Positions 13,276 through 26,857 of a stretch of 64,000 nucleotides of DNA are shown here, piece after piece. The notes beneath the pieces are model-generated. The model did not search any database, was not told the origin of the DNA, and was given only the letters and a program-made list of their open reading frames with translations. The DNA comes from Ancylostoma caninum. Its lineage: Eukaryota; Nematoda; Chromadorea; Rhabditida; Ancylostomatidae. A program made the translations under genes and the position numbers. The stretch covers positions 2,046,001 to 2,110,000 of the forward strand of contig JBAJFG010000562.1 of the NCBI GenBank assembly GCA_037903475.1, read 5' to 3'. How positions within the stretch are numbered: the stretch's first letter is position 1; every line of letters begins with the position of its first letter.

Positions 13276-15056
13276 ACGATGAATCAGCTGCACATTTCCA
13301 CAGTATGGGACTCGAGGATTGGAAAGTGGAGGTTGGAGGAGATGTTTCTTCTTGTTTCAGTGAGGAAGTTCCCCTAAACATGGTAAAACCTCAGAAAGGT
13401 CTAGAAATTAGTGTTTTTTTTTTCCTTTCGAACGTCAATACAAATCACTCATGTGTTTGAGAGAGCTGTTTGGATTTGTATTTTTACCGTACTGCAGTAC
13501 CATTCGAGTCATACTACACATGCGCGATTTCTATGTTTCTTTTTGCCTAAAAATGACGTTTTAAACCGAAAATGACGTCTTAATAGTACATAGTTATTAG
13601 TTATTGACGCTGGATGTTTTTCTTCCATATTATGTTCGACTTGCTCATGGCGTAGTGTGCGTGGAACGAGGGAATTCCCTCTTTCTGTGACTTTTACCTA
13701 CTCGCTGGGACATGTTTTTTGCCATAGATCCAACGATGCTCCACATAACGCCTGTCTAGGATGAGTTGCTGAACCTAGAATGACAAATGTTTTCCACTTT
13801 TTAATCTTTTCGCGAGTACCAACATCGTTGCAGTATCCAGAGAACCGCTTGAGACATCAATTACCACCTAAGCGGTGTTGTATTGCAGAAAGGGCAGTCT
13901 GGAAGCGTTCCCGAGAAAAAAGGCGGTGACAATTGCATCTCCAGAAATTTGCTGCCAGCATCCCTGACTCGCTAATTATTGTTTGTAATAATTTTAAAAA
14001 ATAGAAAAATTTCTTCTATGATTAATTCACCCTCGTCTTCATAGTTCTTCGGAATAGAGCGTGAATTTGTACACATCTAATCAGTAATCCTTCCGCATCG
14101 CACCGCTGTTTACCCAAGTATGCTCGTCCTATGGGGTCGATTCGGTGAATTTGTCTACATTTTACGTTTCCTCATCATTAATGTCGAGAGACCCCCTACA
14201 AAATGAACGTAAGCACGTGGAAATGCACATTTTGGTCCTAGGCGTAGGATAGATACGCATGGAGTGGTGTGGACGCATGTGCCTTACTAACATTTGGCCC
14301 AATACTTCCTTTTGGAAAGTGCAGGTGTGCCGAGTGACGTACACCCTCAAGTTATAAAAAGGTCAAAATTTTATTTATTTATTTATCCACTACACCAGTA
14401 GGGGTGCTCACTTATGAAAATAGTCACGGCAAAGTTGTGATTGGTAGTGGCACATCAAGGACCTTCCGGATGTACTTAACCATAGCCTCAACCACTGTGG
14501 GTAGGGTTAACCAACAGTGCATGTGTCATGATCAGGCTAAGCCTTCACTTTACCAGTGTACTATTTCCGATTTAAAGTGATGCGAAATTGAAGAGTTCGT
14601 AAACACATGAATTCCGTCGGGAGCTAAATGGCGCTAGGGATAATGCCACTTTCCACGAGCGTATGGCGTGAAAATCTTACCCTGGATTTTTGTGAAAATG
14701 TGAACAAACCTCGACTCCGTGGATTGTCTCAGAAGCTAGAACTTATACATTTCGCCTAATTGCATAGCCGGCCTTTCTTTTTCAATTTGGCTCCGTAGTG
14801 AAAGCGGCTACAGTATATCTGTAATAAAATTTGTAGTTCTGCTATGATTTTTCGACTTATCCTCTTTACTCGGCGAAAAATAAGAGATCCGACACTTCCC
14901 CTGATGCTATAACCGCATCTAATACGAACGCATTCACAGTGGGCTTAGGGCCTATGAAGAAGCTGAATAGGAATAAGGCCTGATCTGTGAAATGACCCTG
15001 CTAGAGATCGTCAGAGTATGCGTGATCTATCCAGAAATTGTTCACGGATAGTCAGA

Positions 15057-15395
15057 GGTCGATAGATCTGGCCAAAGTCCAGAAGGGTCGTCAAAGGTCG
15101 TCAGGGTCAATCAAAGGTCGCCAGGGGTCGCCAGGGTCCATCAGAGGTCGTCAGGGTCCATCAAAGGTCGTCAGGGGTCGCCAGGGTCCATCAAAGGTCG
15201 CCAGGGGTCGTCATGGATTCGGTGATCCAGCTAGAGATCGTCAAAGGTCGCCAGGGTCCACCAAAAGTCGTCGGGGGTCGTCAGGGTTCATCAAAGGTCG
15301 CCAGGGGTCGTCAGGGTCCATCAAAGGTCGTCAGGGGTCGCCAGGGTCCATCAAAGGTCGCCAATGTCCATCAAAGGTCGTCAGGGGTCGCAAAG
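15057..15395 (+). repeat. Minisatellite, about 15/30-bp unit
   Basis: Tandem variants of a 15-bp subunit, alternating CATCAAAGGTCGTC and AGGGGTCGCCAGGGTC. They form 30-bp higher-order units, about 11 in a row, with one interruption near 15210-15245. Because the unit is a multiple of three, two overlapping frames stay open and would read Lys-Val-Val-Arg-Gly-Arg-Gln-Gly-Pro-Ser repeats. There is no sign that these are expressed. Confidence 0.9.
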
Positions 15396-15714
15396 AGTCC
15401 GTCTAAGGGTCATCTCGCTGATAGTCCATATGGTATTTCTTCTAGATAGAAAGTGAGAAAAATTTACTATTGTTCAAGAAATTAGTGCCTTCAAGAAATT
15501 CTTCAAGAAAGACTTTGAAATCTAAGGACTTTCAAGGAATTCGAGGTTCGAATAATATTTTTTATGGGTTGAACTACATTAATTTTATGAAAACACTTTG
15601 AACCGTTTTAATAGCTCCAATTTTGTATATGATTTGTTAAAAATATATGATTTGCCAAATGAAGACATATTCCGTTCGAAGAGATAAAGTATACAAAAAT
15701 GCAAGACGTTGCGA

Positions 15715-15786
15715 GGTGATGGGACTCGAACAAGTGACTCTCGGCGTCGTAGCCTAACGTACAACCCATTCGGCCACTCCATTACC
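15715..15786 (-). other. Degenerate tRNA-like sequence (A and B box)
   Basis: On the minus strand, an A-box-like TGGCCGAATGG is followed by TACGACGCC and then a B-box-like GTTCGAGTCCC at tRNA-like spacing. The ends GGTAATG and CATCACC can pair six of seven. The T stem does not fold properly and the anticodon arm is poor. It is more likely a tRNA pseudogene or tRNA-derived SINE head than a working tRNA. tRNAscan-SE would decide. Confidence 0.35.
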
Positions 15787-16408
15787 CATCCTGATATGGA
15801 TTAGCTGCCTGTTAGAGGTTTGTGACAGAAAAAAACTATATTGCGAAGGAATCAAAGGCAAAAATGGTACATATGCTTTTTCTAGCTACTCCAGAGAGAA
15901 AGCTTCAAGCAAGACAGGTTCATTTCTATCTGCAGGATTGGCCTCTTGCAATTCGGTTTTGCTACCATAACGTCGATAACTTCCACCTTAATAGTGCCAC
16001 TAAGCTAACACATCCAGTGCTGGCCAGCCACTCTCCCATCACAGAATACCACCCGTCTTGTCAACCGCGTCGCACCACTTACGCGATGCGGTAGACCAGC
16101 TGGGCTCCGGGACTGTCAGGCGTTGCTGATATTGATGTTTCGCTTAGGTTTTCATTCAAGAAAATTTTTTTATACACAAAGAAAAAAAAACAGGTTGAAA
16201 ACACCACCCCACTGCAACTGTGTGTAGTTGGTGTGCCGCGCCGCGTAGGTGCTGCGGCGCGGAAGACGGACAGGCGATATTTCGTGGTGCAAGAGTGACT
16301 GACCGGCACTGTGACTGCCTGGATGAAGTCCTGGTTTGCTTGTAAATTTTCAATTTATATTGAAAACCTCCAAGAAGTGTTCTAATTTGGCCACAACGTA
16401 AAACAATA

Positions 16409-16735
16409 ATGTATAGATCACGTCTAACATGTCAATTATTTTCAATGAACATCTTTATTCTCCGTCCAATCAATCAATCAATCAATCAGTCAATCAATCA
16501 ATCAACCAGTCAATTAACTAATCGATGAACCAACCACACCTTTCAATATAGCCATAACATATAAAAATAATATATAGATCACGTTTAACATGTCAATTAT
16601 TTTCAACGAACATCTTTATTCTCCATCCAATCAATCAATCAACCAATCAATCAATGAATTAATCAATCAATCAATCAACCACACCTTTCATTAACTGATT
16701 AGTTAATTCGTTCATTCATTCATTCAATCATTCAA
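16409..16735 (+). repeat. Compound repeat: duplicated about 160-bp unit with ATCA microsatellite
   Basis: Two diverged direct copies (from about 16409 and about 16570). Each has TATAGATCACGT.TAACATG, TCAATTATTTTCAA and GAACATCTTTATTCTCC, followed by (AATC)n tracts. After the second copy the tract changes to (ATTC)n at about 16705-16735. Confidence 0.85.
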
Positions 16736-17939
16736 AATAACTCGATTTTGCTACTCCACACGTTTTTCGTCTCACGTTTTTTGATGTCATTTTTGATACT
16801 GTTGTTGTCTGGGGATCTATTTTTGTTATGACGGCGTCGCTTCTAAAAATGCCTGCCCAAGCCAGTTCTATAGCAGTTCTGGGCTAAAAAACACACGCAC
16901 ACATTCACACATGTCTCTGTCGCCTATAAGGAAGCGACTACAGTGTAAAGTAATAGTAATCGCATAAAGAGTACAAGCATACGTGTACGGGTCGACGATC
17001 ATCGTCGTCCCGACGAGTTCGATAAATCAGCTGACGACGTCATAGCCTCGCGAACTCGGCGGCTGGTGATTTACATAGCTCGATCGGGCGAATGTGAAGT
17101 CTTCGGTTGCTACAGGTGCGCTTTCGGTCGACTCTAACCCGATTACGGTGGATTACTCACCATCACGGTTATATATGGCGGACAAGCAACGAACGATACT
17201 TACACGCATTGTCGACATGGTAAAAAGGTGTGTTTTTTGATTTTTGTCGAACAATTTCCTCTGCGTCTATGACCAACAGAAATAGTTGTCCATGTATGGA
17301 CAAAGTAACACAAAAAGGGTAAAAATTTTTTTTCGTGAAAAAAAATATGCCATAGGTATTCAAGACATTTGAGTAGGACAGTATTTATAATGACCAGACA
17401 CTACATCACTTACCTTCGCTACTCTACTCTATGTCTCTAGCCTTACTCTCGCTGTCTGCTGTTGCTTTTGTTTTTCGTTTTCGAAATGAAGATTAATGTA
17501 TTTGAAAGAATTGTCCATTGCTAGGCAGTGTTTATGGATTTTCATTTCACATTTCAATAATTTTTGAAGTTTTCAAAAGTTTTTTTTATCCTTTTTCGGA
17601 CAAATGCTTATTTTCTTTGCATTACTCTTTTAAATATCGGTGTTCTGTGAAAAATGCCTGCTGCATCGCGGGGCCATCAAAGATTTAATTTTTTCTGATG
17701 TTCACGTATTTTCCCATAAAATTCATGAATCTTTATTTCGTATCGCTTTTATTACGTCTGCCAATCACTTATTCATGCGAATCTGTTGAAAAGATATAGC
17801 CTGTTTTTTTGGCGAGAACTGGTCCCCAGCTAATCTACTCCGTGTTAGTTTTGCCCTCTTCCTAAGTTTTCAAGCTCAGTAATTTAGCTCGAACTGAAAC
17901 GGTCTCCATCCTAGCGCCAATGTAAAGTTGTGTGATCCT

Positions 17940-18400
17940 GATCGCCTCAAAGGCTCCGTCTCAACTCAGAATCGTTCCGGAGATTCTTAATTTTTACATG
18001 AAAAGGATCTCTAAGAGCTTCTGATCACAACAGTATGCGTGATGCATGCAAAACTGCGACAAAAAACCCGCCTTTGAGCAGCAAGCTTTGGGGAGCATGT
18101 GGGCGGGGCCAACGGGGATATGCTGGGTTTTCACACGATGCACTGTAGACGAGTTCTCCTAAGCTGTTAGGGAGTGGAAGATGAGAAACTCCCTCGAGTT
18201 TTACGATTTTTTTGTGAGGTACGCCTCGGGAAAGCCCTTCCTATCTGACTATGTCTGCGGCTCCGCCCACAAGCTCCATGGAAATTGGGATCGAAAACGG
18301 GTTTTTTGACACTTTTGCACAGAATCACCTATACCATTGTGATCAGTTGCTCTTAGACATTCTTTTTATGTGAAGATCTCGATAACAGTTCTGAAATTGG
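17940..18400. mobile_element. Fold-back element, family C, copy 1
   Basis: Two inverted arms of about 150-180 bp surround a unique centre of about 150 bp. Landmarks in the left arm are GGATC, CTTCTGATCACAACAGTATG, AAAAACCCGCCTTTGAG and GTGGGCGGGG. They are mirrored in the right arm by GGCTCCGCCCACAAGCTCC, CGAAAACGGGTTTTTTGA and CATTGTGATCAG. The same design recurs at 34550-35060. No coding capacity is seen. Confidence 0.65.
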
Positions 18401-19437
18401 GCGTTTTCGTGAAACGAAATTCAAGTAGCTTTCCTGCATCCCTTCTCCTTGTGTGTTTACTCTCGTCGTCCACTTCTAACCCTTGCACTCTCATAAATTT
18501 GCACCTTCGATCTTCAAATTTTTTCACAGTAATGTAGCTATGACTGGCTCTGGTTCTCTGCTCCAAGAATTTCACTCTCGATGCCTGGTTCTAGCAACGG
18601 GATGCTAGCAGGAAATCGCGCTCTATGGCTAACTCTGGGGCAGGGCCAGCCAGTAAGAGAGGTTATCTACTGGTATGGCAGAGATCCATGGCTGAATTCA
18701 TGTTTGTTCGGAACTATTAGGAGGAATCAGTTTGAAGCCCCTAACCATGAGTATAATCAGGAGCACAGCTAGATTTTATGCCTATGAAAACGCGCTCCAT
18801 TGATAATTTCTGCGGATCCCGTTGTATACTCAGTGATAAGGCAAAGGCTTGAAACGGCTGTTACACCCATACTGCGTGGAAAATTTGATTGCAGCCAATA
18901 GATTTTTTTGACACAAAATCACTTCAAAGATGAATATGTGGTAGAAAGCGTGCTCTATTGCTAACAGGAAAATAAAATGCGCTGCAATGCAAACCATGTG
19001 ATCAGTGAATGTGGCTTTTGATTGCCATGGAGATCTAAATCTACCTATATTTAGCCAAATTTCTCTCCAGACCTAACCATACCATATCAGAGTGAAATGT
19101 GAGTACCTATACCACATCAAATCGATCGATATATCGATTTCCGCCAAAAAACTGGGTACACACGCACCGGCGCTAATCATCAGCGAACCCGAATGATCTT
19201 ATAAGTTATCGTTGAACCTTTGATAACGGCCTCTGAACGATGACGTCTGGCCTCGGCGGTCTCCGCGTCGAGCTATTTCCGTCACTTCCGCGCGACTCGT
19301 GCGCGGTGCCGTAGCGGCCGCGCGATTGTCACGACGAAGTCATAACTTACGTTGCAACGATAACCGCGCGGAGTTTAACGCCGCTCGGTCAAAGGGTTTA
19401 AAGATGCGCGCGACGAGATCGGCGATCAGCACTCAAC

Positions 19438-22400
19438 ATGAACATTTACAGCGGCAGCACGGTGTTTACCGTAACCCGTCCGGCGGATCAACCGCCACCG
19501 ACTTCGAGGGACCACTTCGTTTTCAAGAACCGCACGCGATTCATTATTCTACTCATATGCACTCTATGCTTATCGATCGCTCAAAGCGACACGTTGACGC
19601 TGAATTTTACGATTATCTGTATGGCTGGAGATCCTGTGGATATTGGACTGTACAATGCGTCCGGCACCATCCATGAGACCGAAAATGGAACTTACTACGA
19701 GGTAGTTACTTTGGTCATTTCGCATTAATCACTGTTCTTATTGTTACCCAACTGTTCGAGTTACCGAGGGTAAGTTCCAACTGCAGTTAGTTATTGAAGC
19801 AGTTCAAAACACCTGATCCTGAATGCATTATTGAGATTACCCAACCGTAAATGTGTTGGTCTCCTTGTCAACGATGGGTAAATTTGAGAGGTGTTGATGA
19901 GTTCACCCTGGGTAATCTCGGTACTACATTTGGCCTTTGATAACTGTCTTCATTTTGCAAATTTAGCCCATATTTAGCGCTAAATCAATTTTGGCTCCAT
20001 TCTAAGCTCGAATATCCGAGATTTTTCTGCACCTCATCTGTCATTGGCCTGAAATTTAAGTGGGCTGTGCTTACACTCCTGCCGTTTGCTGATTTGAAGA
20101 TGTCAGAATTGTGTTCCATAAAATTTTTTGCCATTCGTACCGTTCTGGGTAAGCCACAGCTGCAAAGTCCTCTGGAAATTATTCACTCAGATTTTGGTTG
20201 AGTGCTCACAACCTGAGAGGTAAGCCACGCCCAGGCAGGGAAGACTCCGCCCCATCGCAAATTGAGCTAAAAAACAACAAGCGTAAATTTCCACTAATTA
20301 CCTCTTACTTGTTGTTTTTTCAAATAAATGCTGCTTACTCCTGCTGCTTTCGGATTTCGGTAGAACCTATTTTTATTTTTATCTCTAGTTTTTGATGTTT
20401 TTGTTCTTCATTTTTATTTATTATGCTTTTTTGAACAGCGCGTACAACAAAATTTATATCAGCAATACAGGAATACAACCGGGAAAACGTTGAAACCCAG
20501 CCAAATGTTCAGAATATTCTATCCTAGCACCACAGCAGCATATTTTGAAAAATTTTATGGCAAATCCAAAAAATTATATCCTCTAACAAAATCAAATCCA
20601 AATCCTTGTTAAAAGAGGAAAGGAAGTACTGCAATGCAATGCAAAAAAAAAATGATCACGTTAGCCCGCGGTAGTACCGAAATCGTCGATGACCAGTTTT
20701 TCCTGATTCCAGTCTATGTAACTTCAGTTTTGTACCTTTTTTGCGAGACCTGTCATCTTGGGTGCTGCCGCGGTACTCCATCGCAGTGCCCTGCGGTCGT
20801 CCCGATGTTTTTGCAGCTAAAGTTCCAATGTTTTCTCCTTTGCATCGCTTCGTTTTCTTTCAAAAATCGTCATTTTTACTGCATTTCTACAAATGTCAGC
20901 GTAACTTTCGTCCACATAAATCAAAGTAAATGGAAATCCTGCGGTAGTTCCGCAGCACTCCTGCTTCCTCTAAGATACGTACATACTAGTGCTCTATCGC
21001 AGCAGAAAAACACCACAATCCGCCTGATGTACGGAGCAAAGACTAACCTTCAGAACTACTCCGCTCTATGAAAGCCAATTTCGTTGACATAAACTCTAGC
21101 GTCGTGCGACACCGTAACCCCGCGCACCACCACCCCTCCCCCGCGTCACAGTTCAGTTTCTCCCCGCTGAACAACTGATAGCCCACTCGTTATCAATGGT
21201 CTTTCATGATAGTCGTTGAACTGTCACATATATCACCGCGCGCGGGGGCGTGGCCAGCCGCGACTGTTTGTTTGTTCGCAGACAGGCCGGTCACGCCCAC
21301 CTACCGTATCTCGCCTTAGCGCAGAGTACTGTAGCACTTCTACTTTTCAGACCGGCACAGGAACCTATCTGGCTGAGTACGATGAAGCTGTACGGGCTCA
21401 GCAACGCTACGCCTACTCGCCTAACGAAAAGAACATGTTGTTCTCAATTGTGGCAGTTGGCGCCATGGTGGCTGTGTATCCGGTGATGTGGCTGATTCAG
21501 GTACGTTGACACTCGGAAAACTGTGCAGCACTTGCAAACGCTGAAAATGCCGCGATTATGGACATCATATGTGTCATTTTGCGTTTCTAACCAGTTCATG
21601 TTTACCGCTTTGAATTTCATGAGGAGTGGGCGGGGCTTAAAGTGAGGAAGTGCGCCGCGCCGCGTAATAATATGCTAAACCCCGTGTCACTATTTTTCAT
21701 CGCTACATGTTAGTGATTCATATTCCCGGCCAGGTATTAATATACGCATTCAAATGTTCAATGAGCTCTCAGCAAAACAACAGGCCAAACTTCACCTCGA
21801 AAATCAGGTGAAAAATCGATAAAATCGATAAATCAACGTGCAGTCTCATTTCTGCTCCTATTACTGTTTACATATGGAAACTGGGTCAATGATCTTCGCG
21901 GAGTATTTATATATAGTAATGACAATGAAGTTTTTGTGCTAGTTTCTATCATCGCACACTCCTGCAAGACCGTGCACATTTTTATTAAAATAGCTAACAA
22001 GTGTGCCGCATGCTGCGCTTAGCCACGCCCGCATGAACAGTCGCAGAGTACTTGCTTGAGTTATTCCACTCGTATGACTATTCCTGAAAAATGCGCGTCC
22101 TTTTACGACTTGTGCAGAAAAAACCAGCAAAGAATCAAAATAGTGTGACAGACATGTAGACAAAACTCTGCTTCTCTGTCGTCTAACAGTAGCCATTTTT
22201 ATTTTTATTGGTAGTGTAGAAAATCAATATTAACGTACAAAAGAGAAACGACATTTCACTACGAAAATATAATTAATAAAAACAGAACTTTAGCATTTTT
22301 CAAACACCCACTACTTCTCAACCGTGCCGCAGCAAAACGGGCGGGCTGCTGCCACTGATGCGGCACGGTTGATTTGTTTAAGCCAGAAACTGTCACATAT

Positions 22401-25400
22401 ACATTACAGAAGTTATAGAACAGAATTATAAAAATATTCAAAGGTTAGCAAAAGAAGAATAAAAAATGGTAAATGAAATGTAGCAAGCGAGTGTCCAGAA
22501 AATTCCAAGTGCTGCATTTTCAATGCCATTCTACTATCATAGACCTGAATCAATCAATACCTATCTATTGCAGAAGTTCGGCTCCCGCTCTGTGGTTACA
22601 TTTTTCGGATTTTTCTCCGCACTATGTACTGCGTTAATTCCGCTGTGCGCTCATCTGGGCTTCTATTGGATGGTTGTTATGCGATTTTTGCAGGTAATCG
22701 ATCCCTATTCAACAGTTCAACGTACAAGGCACTAGTGATCTTTGTTCCAACATCATCTGACATGAAACGACGTCCTTGGTCTAACATCATCTTACACGAG
22801 ATTACAAGTTTTGTTACGTATTGTAGATGTCAGCGACTGTTTCAAAGTGTTAACCCTACAGAGCAAGTATCACTTGTCATGCCTCTGTTGGTGCCTTGTG
22901 CCCTGAAAAAAATCGATAGAAGGGTTTCCTAGCCCAAATGTCTGCTTTTTAGGGTACTGGGCTCTCAACCGGATTCACACTCATTGGAATTGTTACCCGC
23001 CAGTGGTCAATGCAAAAACAGAACGCATTCTACATCGCATTTTTAACGTGCTTCTTCCAGGTAGGGATACCAGAGGGTAGAGACGCAGAGTATTACATGT
23101 CCTGACATGGTTTTACAAAGTTTGTGAGCCGTTTTGTCGATTTACTTGTGTTATTGTCATTTCTCTTCAAACAGATGCCTGAAACAGAATTCTTGAACAA
23201 GCAGATAAATAAATAAATAAATAAATAAATAAAATTATTGTTATCTCGACACACTAGTCGGTGAATCCCATCTAATTACAGATCGGCCCCATATTCACTA
23301 TGCCGGTTGCCGGTGCCCTATGCACCTCATCACTTGGATGGCCATCAGTCTACTATCTCCATGCTTTCATCACTGTTTTGCTGTTTGCTCTGTTCCTCTA
23401 CTTCTACAGGTGGGTCTCCAAAGAACGTCTTGGGACCCAGCGCGAATACCGTACTCCTTGTTTCAGAGAGCAACCCGATATCCATTCATTTGTATCAGTC
23501 AAAGAATTGGATCGCATCAAGCGTGGAAAAGGGGACACAACGCAGAGGGAGCCTGTTCCAGTTAAGGTGAGAGAAACTGTAGTTGGTGGGCGGAGCTTTG
23601 GGGGAACTGACCAGTCACAGCGGGAGTAGTAACAAACAGAACATTGCGGCGAATCCAGGGGAGATATTTAGAAACAGGATTTTACAAGTCTACGATAAGA
23701 AATGGCTGGCTTGAGCTCCAATGTACGATAATACTTTAGAGAGTGGGCGGGGCTAACCAATCATGACACGATAAGAAGATGATAAGGTTATTGTTAGTTT
23801 GCAAAAAGCATGCCTAATATTTATGTGGGAGATGAAATTGCAGGGGCAGTGTATTACTACCAGGCATAATGGTCACAGCCAAGAAGCAAACGAGAAGCCA
23901 ATAACAGTCCTTCCCGCTATTGAGTGGGCGGGGCGAGACGTATTGACCAATCTCGGCTTTCGCCTACCAAAAAGGCAAATTTTGGCACCAAAAATGAACC
24001 TAACGTCCTAAAATTTGTGTAAAAATTTTCTGTGCGCGCGTATATTGTCACCTCGGGCAGAGAAAGAGTATGTACAATTCACGAGGTATTGATTTTTTAG
24101 GCGATTATTACCTCTAACGCTATAATAGCCGTATGGATCTCAGCTATTGCAAATTTCATGGGCATACAGGTCACTATGCAATTCTCACCGACATATCTCA
24201 ACAAGGTAATCAATAAATCAATATTTTATATGCGCCCCTGTGATGATCTCGTGTTTTTTTCAGGTTATGGGTTTTCCAGTCGAGCAGACCGGAGTGTTCA
24301 GTGCAATTCCACAGGTGAGTAGAGATGATACAGCCAGCTGGCTCAAACTTGTTATTGACTCCGCCCACCGTTTTTCCCCGTGGGCGGAGCTTACCACAAA
24401 TATTCCTGCGTGTTATCTGCTGGTCTATGTATTATAATTTCAGCTTTTTTCGGGATATCCTTTGCTGGAAAAAATTTAATTTTATTACAAAATAAAATAA
24501 CTACCACACTTTCAAAAAAAATTCAAATTCAGATAGTGACATTTGTGCTGAAAATGTTCGCTGGTGTACTTGCGGACAAAGCAACATGCTGCGCTCCTGT
24601 CACATCTGTGAAAATCTTCAATTTTCTCGCAATAGGTGGAATGGGTATCACCTTCTTTGCGCTGGCATTTATTCCTACGTGAGTTTTTTTTTTTAAATTT
24701 TTTTCTCACTCTGATCGATTGACTCTGAGATTTATTGATTTTTTGGCGGAATTCACTTAGCTCTTATTGATTTTCTGATTTTTATTAGTAAAAAATGCCG
24801 TTTCACGGCTGAAATATATAATTGGGGCAAGGTCAGCCCTTGATGGGTCCGTGATTTCAAAAGAGGCGAAGTCGTACGAGAACGTACATTTGGTGGCAAG
24901 ATCGTAGCCACGATACGTAGCGCGCTGGATCCCGCCACACCGCTTTATCGATCAATAACTATGCACTGCATTGCGCAATGCTTCTTTGGCAAAAATATTA
25001 ATACTATACCACTTTAGCGTACCTAAAAATTTCAAAAGAATTTTTCTTGCTAAAATTCCACATAGTGACTTCATTTGAAATGCTAATGACGAACATCGTA
25101 TCGATTTTCTACCAAAACTCCATTTTTGTAAAGTTACGGTAGGTATACTGTAGATACGATACCCCATAGAGTCTTCTAAAACTGCAGCAAAAAAAAAATC
25201 AGGAGTTCTTGAGTTTGCTGGTGGGGGACAGTGCGCTGATTTGAATCGGAGAATCATCATAGTGTTCCGGACAACTGTCACAAAGTTCAACAGGAATTTT
25301 TCAGTTCCATGCCCATATTCGGACTAGTGATGCTCATCTGTTGTTGTTCTATTGTCGGATTCAACTGTGGAGCGTTCTTCCGCAGTTCAGCGATCGTTGC

Positions 25401-26857
25401 AGCGTACGTTCTTCTCATTTCTTTGTTTTTTCTTTTCGGCATTTCTCCTTGTTTATTTATTTACTTATTTGTTTATTTGAAAACAAAAGGATTTGGATTT
25501 GAAAAAAAAACACTTGGATGGTGTTAACAGTAGCAGCGGAACAAATCAGAACAAATAAATTTCTTTTCGTTATCGATCGAAAATTTATGGAATTAACGTT
25601 TGTAGGTTTCTAGAAAAAAAAGACGGATTCCTAATTGCACAACTGGGCAGAGCACAGAGAAGCAGGGTGTTAATTTTAATTCGTGCGGAAGAATTTTAAC
25701 GATGACGTTTTGAAGACGTCTTCTTTCAGACAACATAACCATTTCGTCATGGGTGTGAACTCGTTCATCAACTGCTTGTCATCGCTATTAGCGCCAGTGG
25801 TAGTGAATATATTCGTACGCAATGACACATGGGGCGAGTGGTGGTAAGTGTCCATTTTCAATCAATACTTCAGTTTATTTTTTTGGTCATTTTTGCTTTT
25901 GTGCTTTTTTTTTGGTACGTGTCCCAAAAGTCGCGTATGGTGGGTGGTCTAACTTGTTCCTACGTGTTTAGGTGGGTGTGGATTGTCCATGGCATCGTTA
26001 TGACGCTGTGCAACATCTACTTCATGTTCTTCGGCAAGGGTGAACCAGCCGAATGGACGAAACCCGGCTATGGCGCCAAGGTTCAACCGACGGCGCCGGC
26101 GCTTGAGGCGCCAAAATCATGTTCAAGAGATGCACGATTCTCTATGCGTTTGACTGACAGGGTGGGTCATTCATTTATTCCATCATTCATTCATTCATTC
26201 ATTCATTCATTCTTTCATTCATCCATTCATTCATTCATTCATCCATTCATTCATTCATTCATTCATGCCATTCATTCATTCATTCATTCATTCATCCATT
26301 CATTCATTCATCCCATCCATTCATTCATTCATTCATTATTCATTCATAGCATTCATTCATTCATTCATTCATTCATTCATTCATTCATCCATTCATTCAT
26401 TCATCCCATTCATTCATTCATTCATTCATAGCATTCATTCATTCATTCATTCATTCATGCCATTCATTCATTCATTCATGCCATTCATTCATGCCATTCA
26501 TTCATTCATTCATTCATTCATTCATTCATTCATTCATTCATTCATTCATTCATTCATTCCATTCATTCCATTCATTCATCGATTCATATTCAGATCTCCG
26601 TCTCCGTCCAAACCATCGGCCTTTCACGTTGTGACACCTGCCGCGCAGCATCGCCACCTTCACCAGACAGCAACAGCGACAAGGCAGACACCTCTCCTAT
26701 ACTTCCGCCTCGAAAGCGGGTCCCATCACGAAAACCGCACACGTCTTGTGAATCGCTTGAGGATTATCTCAGCGTTGAAGCGGATCAGATCCGAGCACCG
26801 CCGAGGTCACATCATTCCAAGGTCATCATTCCAGGAGAAGAGCAGCCAAAAAATTAA
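19438..26857 (+). CDS. SLC17-type MFS anion transporter
   Basis: Twelve-TM major-facilitator carrier of the SLC17 (phosphate/sialin/vesicular glutamate) family; the substrate cannot be read from sequence. Exons: 19438-19701, 21351-21500, 22574-22693, 22953-23060, 23282-23409, 23467-23566, 24101-24205, 24264-24314, 24533-24678, 25305-25403, 25730-25843, 25972-26161, 26594-26857. Every junction is in phase and gives 612 aa. TM1 is at about 35-55. A loop with NAS and NGT glycosylation sequons follows, as is usual before TM2. SLC17-like blocks: QKFGSRSVVTFFGF, IGPIFTMPVAGALC..SLGWPSVYYLHA, EQPDIHSF..VKELDRIKRGKG, MQFSPTYLNKVMGFPVEQ and KMFAGVLADK. A polar tail of about 85 aa is encoded mainly by the last exon, after an intron made of (ATTC)n. 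The start was chosen as the first in-frame ATG before TM1. Confidence 0.88.
19824..19922. mobile_element. Palindromic MITE, family B, copy 1
   Basis: About 100 bp in SLC17 intron 1, with ends GAGATTACCC and GGGTAATCTC. The middle contains AACGATGGGTAAATTTG, matching AACGATGAGTAAATTTG in copy 2 at 36929-37019. Non-coding. The superfamily is unknown. Confidence 0.65.
23206..23232 (+). repeat. (AAAT)n microsatellite
   Basis: About seven AAAT units in SLC17 intron 4. Confidence 0.9.
26165..26590 (+). repeat. (ATTC)n microsatellite forming the last SLC17 intron
   Basis: About 425 bp of ATTC repeats with CATC, GCC and AGC interruptions. It fills almost the whole intron between the donor at 26162 and the acceptor ending at 26593. 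The transporter frame stays open into the repeat to 26431, so a retained intron would add about 90 residues of Phe-Ile-His-Ser repeats. Confidence 0.95.

Larger units (their letters stand above)
12965..19437. other. Intergenic region between GPAA1 and the SLC17 gene
   Basis: 6.5 kb without a recognisable gene. Separately listed contents: a direct repeat (13200), a minisatellite (15057-15395), a tRNA-like fragment (15715-15786), ATCA-type tandem repeats (16466-16735) and a fold-back element (17940-18400). The remaining sequence is AT-rich and unremarkable. Confidence 0.6.

Noticed and set aside
13242..13460. 72-codon frame downstream of GPAA1 as a small gene
   Set aside because: It begins inside an interspersed repeat also found in GPAA1 intron 12 and has no recognisable domain.
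15038..15449. Overlapping Arg/Gly/Gln-rich open frames
   Set aside because: They exist only because the minisatellite unit is a multiple of three; no start context, splice partner or domain.
15715..15786. Functional tRNA gene
   Set aside because: A and B boxes are visible, but the T stem and anticodon arm do not fold; kept only as a tRNA-like relic.
16460..16735. CRISPR-like array
   Set aside because: The repeats are contiguous ATCA/ATTC microsatellite units without spacers, in an intron-bearing eukaryotic genome.
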